From: Pedobacter sp. PLR
GTDB taxonomy: Bacteria > Bacteroidota > Bacteroidia > Sphingobacteriales > Sphingobacteriaceae
Reading direction: 5' to 3'
Length of the DNA: 64,000 nt
NCBI RefSeq assembly: GCF_026239675.1
Contig: NZ_JAPIVQ010000009.1
Span: 124,001 to 188,000 of the forward strand
Shown here: positions 54,601 to 63,373 of the stretch, one piece after another
How positions within the stretch are numbered: position 1 is the first letter of the stretch
Layout of the letters: the number at the start of each line of letters is the position of its first letter
The notes under the pieces: generated by a model
Databases searched by the model: none
What the model saw: only the letters and a program-made list of their open reading frames with translations
What the model was told of the DNA's origin: nothing
Position numbers and translations under genes: made by a program

Positions 54601-57600
54601 CGGACTATGAAAAGCACAGGCCACTTCTAATGGTCTGAAAGAGATTTTTTCGGCTTTTAAGATTTCTGAAAGTTGCTTAATTGCCGGAGTTGTTCCTGCG
54701 ATTACCAGTTGAGTTGGTGAGTTAAAATTAACCGCCCAGACATCTTCGAGTCCCTCAATTAGTTTCAAAAGCACTTCCTGATTGCCATTAACGGCAATCA
54801 TTGCCCCTGTATCTTCTCCTTCTACGGAATCCAGAATTGCTTGTGCACGTTGCTCACTCAGGTAAACCAGCTGGTCTTCCTCAAAGGCCCCGGCAAAACA
54901 TAAGGCAGGCAATTCGCCATAACTATGTCCGGCAACCATATCAGGTTCAATCCCTAAATCTTTCAGGAAATTAGCCAATGCCAGGTCCACAATACCCAAT
55001 AGCGGTTGTGCCATGCGGGTATCTTTGATTCGTTCTTTTTGCGCCTTCAAAGAAGCATCATCAAAAACAGCATTTGGAAAAAGCACTTGCTCTAATACTG
55101 ATTTCCCTTTTAAAAGCTTACGCATCGCTGGAAAGAGCACAAAAAGATCTCTGGCCATATTGATGCGCTGACTTCCCTGTCCGGGGAACATAAAGGCAAC
55201 TTTACCTGTTTTCTTTTTGGTGATGTACAAATCCATGCTTTCCACGCCTGATAAGGCCAGGTCAATTTTCATGATCAGGTCTTCAGGATTGTCGGCAACC
55301 ATACTAAACTGTACAGGTTTTTCATTTTCTACCGCCAGACTGTAGGCGATATCTTTTATAGCGATGCTGTCATTAACGTCCAGCAAAGTTTTCACGGTGA
55401 TCAGCCTCGCTTTCGCCTCTTCATAGTTAGCACCTCTGAAAACGAAAAGCTCGGATGGCCATGACTTCAATGCAGATGCATGGTCGGAAACCGGATTACT
55501 ACTTTCTATCACCGCATGGAAATTTGTGCCGCCGAAACCGAAGGCACTTACCCCGGCATAGCGTTTCTCTTCCATCCAGAGACCTGCTTCCGTATGAAAA
55601 GCAAAAGGACTTGTTTTACCGTTATAATAACTGTTAGGTGTTTTTAGATTAATTGTTGGCGGTTTAATACCATAGTAAGTCGACAAAGTCGCTTTAATTA
55701 AACCTGCTAAACCAGCGGCACATTTCGTATGTCCTATTTGTGTTTTTACCGATCCGAGGTGCGTCTGACTGGCAATAGCGCCGGATTGATTGAGCATATC
55801 TGTTAGCGCGCTCAACTCTGTTCTGTCGCCAACAACGGTTCCTGTTCCATGGGCTTCTACCAATCCAAGTACGGATGGCGAAACTCCCGCCTGGTTGTAG
55901 GCACGTTCTAAGGCTTTCACCTGTCCGGATTTACGTGGCGCAGTTAAGCCAAGGCTTTTACCGTCACTTGATCCACCAATTCCCTGAATCACGGCATATA
56001 TTGTATCTCCATCTCTGATGGCGTCTTCCTGTCTTTTCAAAACAAGCATGGCCACCCCTTCGCCAAGAGCGATACCATCGGCTTCAGCATCAAAAGTAGC
56101 ACATCTTCCTTTGCGGGAAAGCGCATGTGTACTGGAGAACATCAGGTAATCATTGATACCATTATGTAAATCTGAACCACCTGCAAGCACCATATCTGAT
56201 TTCTCCAGGAACAATTCCTGACAAGCCAGATCTAATGCGGCCAGGGAGGAAGCACATGCGGCGTCTACGGTAAAATTCCGTCCGCCAAGGTTTAAGCGGT
56301 TCGTAATCCTTCCGGAGATCACATTTGCGAGAATTCCAGGGAAAGAATCTTCGGTCATTTTAGGCAAGGCAGCGTCCAGTTCTTCCGGCATTTCGCCGAA
56401 TACCTGTTTGTAAAAACACCTGAAACTGTAGCTATTGGCCAGGTCGTTTCCGCCTTCTGCACCGATAATTACCGAGACATTTTCAGCATTGAAACCACCT
56501 TCTTTGTAACCGGCATGTTCCATCGCCTGTCTGGCCACCATTAAACTCAATAACTGGGTAGGCTCTATTGCCGCCAGCGACTGTGGAGGAATTCCGTACT
56601 CCAAAGGATCGAAATCGATCTTCGGAATAAAACCGCCCCATTTAGAGTGCGACATTTCTCCTGCAGTAGAGGTAGGATCGTAATATAATTCTTTGTTCCA
56701 GCGTTCGTCAGGAACTTCTGTTACTGCGTCTTTTCCAAGCACAATATTGCGCCAGTATTCTTCCAGGTTTTTTGCACCAGGGAAGATACAGGCCATACCG
56801 ACAATGGCTACGTTAAGCGATTTTCCTGTGGCCTCCGGAGGTGTTCCAGGTTTCGCTTGCTGTACAAAATGGTAATTCCCATCCGTCACTTCCTTATGCA
56901 GGTCGAGGATAGAAACAATTTCATTGCACATAGAAGCAATCTGACCGATCATATACATACCAAGGTCCAGCTGTTCTTTTTCATTAATAGTCACCAGCTG
57001 ATCACCTCTACGCTCAATTCCCTTCGCCGCAATCCGCAAACGTCCTACATTGAGGGTTTCCAGCTTAGCCCAGATTTCTTTTTTATCAACACCTTCTTTT
57101 CGAAGCTTTTCTTTTTCTGTGTTGAAGAACTCTGCAAATGGCGAGTTTAAACACCTGGTTTCATGCCCCGGGGCGGTCTCCAGCAACACAGTATCATTTG
57201 ATATCCGTGCCTGCTCCTGGAATTTATCCTGAATGGCACCAGTACTTACTGCTTCTTTAGTATATAAATAGGACGTTCCCATTAACACCCCTACTTTCAC
57301 ACCTTTAGCCGCTAAAGGAGCAGCCATTACAGCGATAAAAGCGGTAGATAATGCGTCATGAATCCCTCCTGCAAAAAACACACTGATTTGCTCAGGATGA
57401 TCTTCTTTTAGCAGGCGTTCGATCTGTTTTTCCCAAAGCACCATGCTCGATAATGGGCCTACGTGTCCGCCACATTCTCTACCTTCAAAAACGAACCTCC
57501 TGGCTCCTTCTTTCAGGAACATATCCAATAAAGATGCTGAGGGCACGTGTAAGAAAGTTTTAATCCCTAATTTCTCGAGTGGTTTAGCTTGCGAAGGTCT

Positions 57601-58749
57601 GCCACCGGCGATTAAAACTACCGGAGGAAGGTGAGTTTTGATGTAAGCCATCTGCTCATCCTTCAGTTCCTGTGGAGCAAAACCAAGTACGCCTACTCCC
57701 CAGGTTTTAGTTCCGGCGAGCTTTTTAGTCTCTATAATCAGGTTTTCAGCAATTTCTCCTTTTAACAGCGAAAGCGCGATAAAAGGAAGTGCCCCTGCTG
57801 AAGCAACGGCCTCTGCAAAAGGAGCTACATCGCTAACTCTGGTCATCGGTCCCTGCGCAATGGGATAAGTAATATTCAGGTCTTTGGCCAGTGGATTGTC
57901 TACACTAATTACATTCAGCGATTTGGCCTGATTCAGGTGACCAAAAACTGCCTCCTTCATTCCAAAAACAAGTTTATCCAGCTTTTTATAGCGCTCAGAA
58001 AGATCTATCGCAAGCGCGATATCTTGTCCGAGGGGAAGAAAACTCTGCGCCAGATCGAAGTCATTAAAATACTTTTCAAGGTCTTTTTCGCTGACCTGAT
58101 CCTCCAATACCGGAGAATTAGGGCGTACCAATACCCGACAATTACCAATCAATCTGGTTTCATTTCCACTTAATTTTTCACACACCATTTTAATCGCCTT
58201 CGGAGCGGTACATTCCGGAAACAAAGCCAGCTGACTATCCAGGATTACCCCTGTTGCGCCGGCAGCAACCAATGCAGCGGCCGTGTGTATGCCTACACCG
58301 CCCTGAACATAGATATCTATGCCTTTTATTTCTTTTACAATGCGCTGAAAAAGAACATATGAAGATTCATATCCAACTTTTCCGGCACCTTCGTTGCCTT
58401 TAATAATGATACCCGCAGCTCCTTCAGCCTCCGCTTTCCGGGCTTCATCGATATCATGTACCTGATAAAACAGCTGCTGCTGCTTATCCGCGGTAAATTT
58501 CTTGCCATACGGCAAAATAATCATAGTCACCTGTGCAGGTAAAATGATGTCATTAAGATCTTCAGAAACCAGGCATACGCCAAATTCTTTCGAAGATCTT
58601 TGTGTCAATTGTTCAAGTGCTTCAGCAGCCCTTGCCCTATCTCTACCGAGATGGAGTACAGGAAAAGCTTTTGCATCTGAGAGTGAGAGAGCGAGATTCA
58701 CATCGGGCCTTTCAAACGGAGTTATTCCAATAATTAAGGGTGTTTTCAT
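51652..58749 (-). CDS. Iterative PKS/PUFA-like synthase: ER(NPD)-KS-AT-ACP-ACP-KR
   Basis: This is a 2365-residue protein. Residues 1-620 form a nitronate monooxygenase/PfaD-like double TIM barrel (YVQGGVGIHTAAALVAAGAT; then YPIAQGPMTRVSD and EGRECGGHVGP, 422-432, FMN-binding), the trans-type enoyl reductase of PUFA systems fused in cis. KS is about 645-1110 (Cys832 in DAACASS; EAHGTGTVVGD; GHTKCAAG). AT is about 1190-1500 (GHSYGE near 1276; AFHSP, malonyl-type). Two ACPs follow with LSIDSIKRMEII (Ser near 1709 and 1820). KR is about 2090-2340 (GGAQGIT near 2101; SSIASVYGNRGQTDYAAAN, Tyr near 2283). With the 47321 protein it gives a full reducing cycle. It is the first gene of the nine-gene operon. 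Confidence 0.9.
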   Translation of the reverse strand: MKTPLIIGITPFERPDVNLALSLSDAKAFPVLHLGRDRARAAEALEQLTQRSSKEFGVCLVSEDLNDIILPAQVTMIILPYGKKFTADKQQQLFYQVHDIDEARKAEAEGAAGIIIKGNEGAGKVGYESSYVLFQRIVKEIKGIDIYVQGGVGIHTAAALVAAGATGVILDSQLALFPECTAPKAIKMVCEKLSGNETRLIGNCRVLVRPNSPVLEDQVSEKDLEKYFNDFDLAQSFLPLGQDIALAIDLSERYKKLDKLVFGMKEAVFGHLNQAKSLNVISVDNPLAKDLNITYPIAQGPMTRVSDVAPFAEAVASAGALPFIALSLLKGEIAENLIIETKKLAGTKTWGVGVLGFAPQELKDEQMAYIKTHLPPVVLIAGGRPSQAKPLEKLGIKTFLHVPSASLLDMFLKEGARRFVFEGRECGGHVGPLSSMVLWEKQIERLLKEDHPEQISVFFAGGIHDALSTAFIAVMAAPLAAKGVKVGVLMGTSYLYTKEAVSTGAIQDKFQEQARISNDTVLLETAPGHETRCLNSPFAEFFNTEKEKLRKEGVDKKEIWAKLETLNVGRLRIAAKGIERRGDQLVTINEKEQLDLGMYMIGQIASMCNEIVSILDLHKEVTDGNYHFVQQAKPGTPPEATGKSLNVAIVGMACIFPGAKNLEEYWRNIVLGKDAVTEVPDERWNKELYYDPTSTAGEMSHSKWGGFIPKIDFDPLEYGIPPQSLAAIEPTQLLSLMVARQAMEHAGYKEGGFNAENVSVIIGAEGGNDLANSYSFRCFYKQVFGEMPEELDAALPKMTEDSFPGILANVISGRITNRLNLGGRNFTVDAACASSLAALDLACQELFLEKSDMVLAGGSDLHNGINDYLMFSSTHALSRKGRCATFDAEADGIALGEGVAMLVLKRQEDAIRDGDTIYAVIQGIGGSSDGKSLGLTAPRKSGQVKALERAYNQAGVSPSVLGLVEAHGTGTVVGDRTELSALTDMLNQSGAIASQTHLGSVKTQIGHTKCAAGLAGLIKATLSTYYGIKPPTINLKTPNSYYNGKTSPFAFHTEAGLWMEEKRYAGVSAFGFGGTNFHAVIESSNPVSDHASALKSWPSELFVFRGANYEEAKARLITVKTLLDVNDSIAIKDIAYSLAVENEKPVQFSMVADNPEDLIMKIDLALSGVESMDLYITKKKTGKVAFMFPGQGSQRINMARDLFVLFPAMRKLLKGKSVLEQVLFPNAVFDDASLKAQKERIKDTRMAQPLLGIVDLALANFLKDLGIEPDMVAGHSYGELPALCFAGAFEEDQLVYLSEQRAQAILDSVEGEDTGAMIAVNGNQEVLLKLIEGLEDVWAVNFNSPTQLVIAGTTPAIKQLSEILKAEKISFRPLEVACAFHSPMVAKSKGIYKEVLDEVDFKDLNLPVWSNTTAEVYPKTAIAVKERLTDHLVKPVRFVEQVQQMYADGARIFIEVGPGKVLSSLVKACIAKDELLLYAEDNGHNKITHLLCTIAAYVATGRDVKMEKLFEGREAKLLNLDEVLKYKKSPTVWSVNGQHAVPTVGKLPAYGALPIIEPLKLKNKEQLTANYNAPANAAEQMMQEYLNSMKMMIQAQRDVMLTFLGQNPVNYHQSGRPEPMVQQVFQNPAVQSFSASAQGIAAPAQMLAASVQGQGPGQFPGILNAPVAKAIPIQIDVKMVLMQIVSDKTGYPQEMLGMEMDLEADLSIDSIKRMEIIGALRTELGGFSGGDKNEDTFMEELAGIKTLNGLVNWIKENNPTTSMEEAVATGSQNGLAQNAVSKLTPALIKSAILQVVSEKTGYPEDMLGMDLDLEADLSIDSIKRMEIIAELKTKIGFSQSEDVADDLMEKLAAMKTLNGLLNWIAEIESESFEPVLEAKKIIKESAISSKTNETLSRLRFELASSELSNTSNVVLKGMRFAVTDDQGPQAAAIKAAFEKQGAIVEVVAETDSLKGYQGLLMLNMFSSPNQTDILDSIGQIKQLDMEEMKWVYVISDTKGYMKDAADATQLRRFQGYSGLFKSLDKEYEYTKFRVLSLTNKLTAEQIADLTLNEVLNPDLPSEVIYNENGRQTMELIPEQLVIGTADAQIQLDKEAVVLVLGGAQGITAELTMRFAKDYPCRYILVGRSPDPRSNGLEQFSFMKTKEEIRAYLIKLGEFKKPAEIEQETSRIYKNNQALQTITALEMSGSIVTYYALDLRDEDKLSQLISTVYEEFGRIDGVVHGAGLLEDKLFHDKSVESFKRVFETKVTPLRVLAEQLKAETQFVIFFSSIASVYGNRGQTDYAAANSVMDRYAWALKEKIKGKVTAINWGPWKGAGMVSASLEKEYERRGISMIPLQEGMESFLNELKYGNESQVLIMAGNNW

Positions 58750-59254
58750 ATTTTGAGGGATGATTGTGGATTCAATTTTCGAGCAATTCTACAACTTTTA
58801 AGAGTGCAAGTTCGTAGAAACAGGATTTTTGAAGAGAAAACACCTTGAATTTTACTCAAAGTAGCTCTATGTCAATAATTTTATGCGTTTTACGGAAAAT
58901 ATTTCATTAATATCCTGAAAACACAATAAAAAGCTATAATCCTATGCTTTTGTTTGAGCAAAACTACTACTATATTCATGTAGCACTATGAAAACAAGGA
59001 AAATGAACAAAAAGAATAAGGATGAAAACGCAAAATATGGAGACACAGGGAGATAACTTAACTAATCCTTAATGAAAACTTTAAACACTCATAAAAAAAA
59101 ATGAACATGGGCTATTTAGCATAGTAATTCTGGTCTACAATTTCACAGCGGGGAACTGAAAGAAAAGTATCCTAAACAGGCTCAACAATTGAACCTTGAA
59201 GCATATCCACTATCATTTAAGAACTTTTAAAAGTCTTGTAAGCAGAGCGTTAGA
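58750..59254. other. Upstream region of the PKS operon
   Basis: About 500 AT-rich bases without a supported gene. On the minus strand TAGTTTTG (58966-58959) fits the -7 consensus TAnnTTTG but no -33 element lies at proper spacing. TTGACA-like sequence and TACTTTG occur at 58875-58855. A 22-codon frame at 58988-59056 and short frames near 59100 have no family features. The promoter of the operon must lie here but I cannot fix it. Confidence 0.4.
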
Positions 59255-60349
59255 TTAAAAATACTGTTGAGCTGGAATACGGTTTACTACTTTATACTCC
59301 CTAATCACCTCGCAATTAAGCGGATCAAAGTTATAAAGCTGTAAACCACATTTATTAGGCTTAAAATTGATGGGGAAATCAGAATGAATCTGTTGTTTAA
59401 CCAGAAACAATTCATCATTAGTTGAATAGTGTTTTTTTGACCGGATTTGCTTTGCACTACTAAGAATTGAAACCAATTCATTATGCTGATATTGAATGCT
59501 CAGGTAAAAAAAGTCCCCATTATCTTCTTCCTCTTCGTAAGACTGAATTTGCAGTAAATCATTTGAATCATTATCAATGGTATAAGTATAATTAGCTTTT
59601 GCTTTCAGCTTGGGCTGATGACAAGTAATCATAATTACCGTTACTTTTCCGTCATTGCTTATACTTTCCTTCACAATATCTCCTTTCATTTTCCCGTAAT
59701 AATATTCAGGAGCCAGTCCCCTTCTTAATTTAAGCTGTGGGTTACTATTAAAGATTAAGTTTCTCCCGGAAAGCGAGGTTAGATTGCAGGCTGATTGAAT
59801 ATTAATGCCTATTTTTTTATAACTATCCCTGCTAACAGCTAATTCAACAACAGCGGGTGTTACAAAATTTATGACACCTTCATTTAGCAGCCTGATTGTC
59901 GTACTATTTTCTGTAACTGACTGCCTCAGAAAACCTTGTTTTGAACTTCCGGTTTGATTTAGTTTTGAAAATGCCAAGGTTAAAATAGAATCAATAACAG
60001 CTCGCTTATTAAAGGAAATCTCCACCTCCGCTAACTCATTTGTTTTTTGTGTTAAGCTGATAACCTGTGCTAAGGTATCTTTTAAGACAGTCGTATAATC
60101 CAGGTAAAATGCACTTCTAACGGTTAAAGTATCTCCCTGCTTTGCTACCGTTTTAAAATCACCTTGATAATTGGAATTGCTCACATGTTTACTGTTAAGA
60201 ATAATAGCAGCACCCCCAATAAGTTCCTGATCAGCCACCAGGCGACCCTTTAACACAAATATTTGCGCTTGCACTTGAAAAGAAGATCCAAACAGGAACA
60301 AAACCAGGCAAGTTTTGAAATTCAAAATTCTATAGAAAAAGATCGCCAT
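59255..60349 (-). CDS. Secreted protein with carboxypeptidase-regulatory-like N-terminus, unknown function
   Basis: This 364-residue protein has a signal peptide (FKTCLVLFLFGSSFQVQA-Q). A CarboxypepD_reg-like beta-sandwich follows (about 30-110; FVLKGRLVADQELIGGAAII, GDFKTVAKQGDTLTVRSAFY). It is of the type that opens many Bacteroidota outer-membrane proteins. The rest is alpha/beta or beta-rich and contains no catalytic motif that I can name. It lacks a barrel, so it is not a TonB receptor. It follows the sterol desaturase-type gene by 36 bases on the same strand and may be its operon partner. Confidence 0.65.
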   Translation of the reverse strand: MAIFFYRILNFKTCLVLFLFGSSFQVQAQIFVLKGRLVADQELIGGAAIILNSKHVSNSNYQGDFKTVAKQGDTLTVRSAFYLDYTTVLKDTLAQVISLTQKTNELAEVEISFNKRAVIDSILTLAFSKLNQTGSSKQGFLRQSVTENSTTIRLLNEGVINFVTPAVVELAVSRDSYKKIGINIQSACNLTSLSGRNLIFNSNPQLKLRRGLAPEYYYGKMKGDIVKESISNDGKVTVIMITCHQPKLKAKANYTYTIDNDSNDLLQIQSYEEEEDNGDFFYLSIQYQHNELVSILSSAKQIRSKKHYSTNDELFLVKQQIHSDFPINFKPNKCGLQLYNFDPLNCEVIREYKVVNRIPAQQYF

Positions 60350-60385
60350 TTAAGTGAATTATGGATAAGCATGAATACCATAAAA

Positions 60386-61423
60386 CTACATAACGGTTTC
60401 CTTTTTAAAGGTATTAAATTCTTTTTGCTGGAACTCGCGTTGACTCTCCATAAACTCATTCCTTGCGATGCTTGCGGTCTTATGATCACCGGTATGACTC
60501 CATCCTGGTGGCATAAAAATATACAGGAATTTGTTTTTAAGACCTGGTGCGCTGTAAACGTCCTTTAGCAGACAGGCAAACTCTCCAAAGTAGCTATCCA
60601 AAAAGCTATTGGGTTTCATTTCTCTGGTAATGCCATATTCAATTGGAAGATTCCCTACTTCAGGCTGATAGGTACCAAAAACACGATCCCAGATATTCAG
60701 CAGGTTACAGAAGTTGGTATCCATATACATTGGATTTTTCGCATGATGTACCCTGTGGTGTGAAGGTGTCAGGATATATTTATACAGAAAGCCAAACTTT
60801 CCATCCTTCATCAGGTGCTCTCCGATGTGAATAAAACCGCCATAAAAGCCATCAATAAACATGATCACAAACAGCATTGGTGGGTTAACACCCAATAAGA
60901 TACAAACTGTAGTTCTGATTACGTCAGCATAGGGTCCCTCCAGAAAAAAGTGGGCATAGGATACCGAAAGATTCATGGCCTGCGGTGCATGGTGGGTAGA
61001 ATGCAGGCACCAGAATAAACGAACTTTATGCCCCAGATAATGATAGATAAAGTGCGCAAATTCCCAGACGATATACCCGTAGATAAACCAATACCAGGTG
61101 AAAGTAGTTTTAAAGATCGCGTATGGCTCAAAAAGTCCGATACAAAATACAATTGCTGCTATGGAGATAAATCGTCCGACAAAAGAGTTCAGCACATAAG
61201 AAAAGAAGGAAACCTTATAATCGATAGCGTTAAACTTCCTCAACACCAAAGCCGTTAATATCTCAATCACCAGGACGATCGGGAACAGCGGACCAATGAT
61301 AGAAGTAAAACCTTTATAAGTTAAGAAGGTGCTGTAATCACCGGAGTTGACGATTTTTATGAAATTACCGATACCGAAGAACCCGATAATCCAATCATAA
61401 ATTGCCTGAAAAAATTCCATCAT
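60386..61423 (-). CDS. Sterol desaturase / fatty acid hydroxylase family protein
   Basis: The 345-residue membrane protein has hydrophobic segments (about 42-62, 75-98, 108-127 and 165-200). It carries the His clusters of the integral membrane di-iron hydroxylase/desaturase family: HFIYH (124-128), HSTHH (141-145) and later HHRVHH. Substrates of the family are sterols, fatty acids, sphingoid or ether lipids, hydroxylated or desaturated with O2. It lies 500 bases plus one gene upstream of the PKS operon on the same strand, so it could hydroxylate a lipid of that pathway, for example to create the hydroxyl that is glycosylated. No direct evidence links them. Confidence 0.85.
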   Translation of the reverse strand: MMEFFQAIYDWIIGFFGIGNFIKIVNSGDYSTFLTYKGFTSIIGPLFPIVLVIEILTALVLRKFNAIDYKVSFFSYVLNSFVGRFISIAAIVFCIGLFEPYAIFKTTFTWYWFIYGYIVWEFAHFIYHYLGHKVRLFWCLHSTHHAPQAMNLSVSYAHFFLEGPYADVIRTTVCILLGVNPPMLFVIMFIDGFYGGFIHIGEHLMKDGKFGFLYKYILTPSHHRVHHAKNPMYMDTNFCNLLNIWDRVFGTYQPEVGNLPIEYGITREMKPNSFLDSYFGEFACLLKDVYSAPGLKNKFLYIFMPPGWSHTGDHKTASIARNEFMESQREFQQKEFNTFKKETVM

Positions 61424-61651
61424 AATATATTTGGTTAGTATGTATTATTCATGAAAGAAGGATCTCTCATAGTTTGTATATACATATATACTAATGTTTT
61501 TCCAATAAACATCCTTACTCACAAAAAAAAATCTAAAACAGTAGATTATCAAGCAGAAGCTGAGGGAGATTAACGCGCTACTTAAAGCACTTTATTACGG
61601 GAATAAAGGGCGTAATTTTTAGGACTGATTCCTGGTCCAGGCTCAGATCAG

Positions 61652-62176
61652 CTATACACCAGAATGATCCAGCGAATACTTCCGGTATTCTGCGATGTTC
61701 AGAAAGGTGTCTTCATCTTTAATTGTCTGGTATTCTCTAAATATAGAAAAGCCAAGTTTTTCCGGGATTTTCCTACTGGCTATATTTTCTTTGTCGACTG
61801 GATAAATCAAATGACTGTATTTAAAATTCTGCTGAATAAAGTTGATCAATGATTCCACAACCTCTGTACCGAGTCCTTGTCCATGAGTGCCGGCTTTCAA
61901 CCAAAGGCCTAATTCAATGGAGTGCTCCGTAATGTTGTGAATCCCGCAACAACCTATAAATTCCTTACTCTCTTTGTCAAGAACGGCTAAAACAATGTCT
62001 GTTCTATTGATCAAGGCCAATTTAGCTTTGTCCAAAAACTCCTGAATTTCCTGCTCCTCACCATTAGGCGTATAAGGCATATATCTGGTGATTTCAGGCG
62101 TAAACTCAGCAAGAATATCGGCCTTGTATTGCTCAGATACCGGAACAAGCTTTAACCTACTGGTTTCTATTTTCAT
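61652..62176 (-). CDS. GNAT family N-acetyltransferase, RimJ/RimL-like
   Basis: The 174-residue protein begins KIETSRLKLVPVSEQYKADI, the start typical of RimJ/RimL/alanine acetyltransferases. It has motif A in IELGLWLKAGTHGQGLGTEVVESL, with the Gln-Gly-x-Gly loop, followed by NIASRKIPEKLGF and the C-terminal REY strand. It would acetylate a protein N-terminus or small amine using acetyl-CoA. The substrate is not known. It stands alone between the desaturase gene and the AraC gene. It is cytoplasmic. Confidence 0.88.
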   Translation of the reverse strand: MKIETSRLKLVPVSEQYKADILAEFTPEITRYMPYTPNGEEQEIQEFLDKAKLALINRTDIVLAVLDKESKEFIGCCGIHNITEHSIELGLWLKAGTHGQGLGTEVVESLINFIQQNFKYSHLIYPVDKENIASRKIPEKLGFSIFREYQTIKDEDTFLNIAEYRKYSLDHSGV

Positions 62177-62302
62177 TTGTGATTGGATTGCTTATTGTAA
62201 ACATGCAGCACGATATACTCATCATTCATAACGACTTAACCCCATGAATATTACTACAAATCACCGTGACAATGCTATTGCCAGTCCAGCTAAACAGCTT
62301 GG

Positions 62303-63199
62303 TTAATTCGAATTTCGGTAATCTACCGGAGATAAACCCACTCTTTGCTTAAATACCCTGGTAAAATGTTGTGGATATTTAAAACCCAGCTCATAAGCGA
62401 CTTCACTAATGGACTTATCCAGATCAAAAATCCTTTCTTTAGCCAAGTCAATTACTTTCGCCTGGATGTATTCCTGCGCAGATTTCCCGGTTTCTTTCTT
62501 AATCAGATCCCCGAAATAATTAGCGGATAAATTCAGTTCCCCGGCGCAATAACCTACGGATGGCAATCCAATAGTTTTTGGCTTGTCGGAAGCATAAAAC
62601 CCAATCAATAAATCTTCAAATCGCGCTAATATACCTTTGTGGGTATTGTCCCTCGTAATGAACTGACGATCATAAAATCGGGTACAATAATTAAGAAACA
62701 GCTCTATATTGGATGCAATCAATGTTTTACTGTGTTTATCAATTGACTGCTGCAATTCATATTCAATTTTCCCAAAACAATCCAGCACAATTTGTCTCTC
62801 CTTTTCTGAAAGATGCAAAGCTTCATTCACATCATAAGAAAAGAAGGAATAATCCGCAATATGCTTTCCCAGAGGGGTGCCTCTAATCAATTCCGGATCA
62901 AACAACAATGCCCAACCTTTAGGTTCAAAAGCTTCTACTTTCGGCTGTACTCCGATGACTTGTCCGGGGGCAATAAATACCAGAGTACCTTCCTGATAAT
63001 CGTAATTGTTACGTCCGTATTTCAGCTCACCACACATCAAATCCTTTAAATAAATAGCATACAGGCCGAAATTAATGGTCTGTGCAACCATAGAATTTGC
63101 TTTTGACAAGTCTATTACGGTAACCAAAGGATGTAAAGTTTCTACACCACGCATTCTATTGTATTCAGCAATACTGTCCAGTTTTACGATTTCTTCCAT
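62303..63199 (-). CDS. AraC family transcriptional regulator
   Basis: The 298-residue protein has an N-terminal cupin-like sensor part (NYDYQEGTLVFIAPGQVIGV) and a C-terminal AraC domain. The first helix-turn-helix is VGYCAGELNLSANYFGDLIKKETG. The second is ISEVAYELGFKYPQHFTRVFKQRVGLSPVDYR. It is divergent from a Tat-exported aldo/keto reductase gene with about 175 bases between, and may regulate that gene. The effector is unknown. A -7 type element lies 22 bases upstream of the start (63221). Confidence 0.9.
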   Translation of the reverse strand: MEEIVKLDSIAEYNRMRGVETLHPLVTVIDLSKANSMVAQTINFGLYAIYLKDLMCGELKYGRNNYDYQEGTLVFIAPGQVIGVQPKVEAFEPKGWALLFDPELIRGTPLGKHIADYSFFSYDVNEALHLSEKERQIVLDCFGKIEYELQQSIDKHSKTLIASNIELFLNYCTRFYDRQFITRDNTHKGILARFEDLLIGFYASDKPKTIGLPSVGYCAGELNLSANYFGDLIKKETGKSAQEYIQAKVIDLAKERIFDLDKSISEVAYELGFKYPQHFTRVFKQRVGLSPVDYRNSN

Positions 63200-63220
63200 A
63201 ACGAGATTATTTTACTCATA

Positions 63221-63228
63221 CAAATTTA
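63221..63228 (-). promoter_or_regulatory. -7 promoter element of the AraC-type gene
   Basis: TAAATTTG (63228-63221 on the minus strand) matches TAnnTTTG and lies 22 bases before the ATG at 63199. No matching -33 TTTG was found at the usual distance. Confidence 0.4.
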
Positions 63229-63373
63229 CACATTCCCTAACAGGTATAATCCCTGGTTCATACCAATCAGTAACATTGGTAAGAGAAGCAGTAATCTGTA
63301 TAACAAGCGCCTGATTTTATATCCTGAGATTTGTTGTAGAAAATGAATCAGTCTTCATCAAAACACTAAAAAC

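Noticed and set aside
40806..58749. Flexirubin, aryl polyene or carotenoid cluster
   Set aside because: Genes for those pathways (separate small FabF/FabZ/FabG-type genes, ammonia lyase, phytoene synthase) are absent; the megasynthase type is PUFA-like.
47321..58749. Many long antisense frames inside the PKS genes
   Set aside because: They follow from codon bias of the sense genes and have no family features.
58988..59056. 22-codon Lys-rich frame upstream of the PKS operon, possible leader peptide
   Set aside because: Wrong strand for the operon and no repeats of regulatory codons; chance frame likely.
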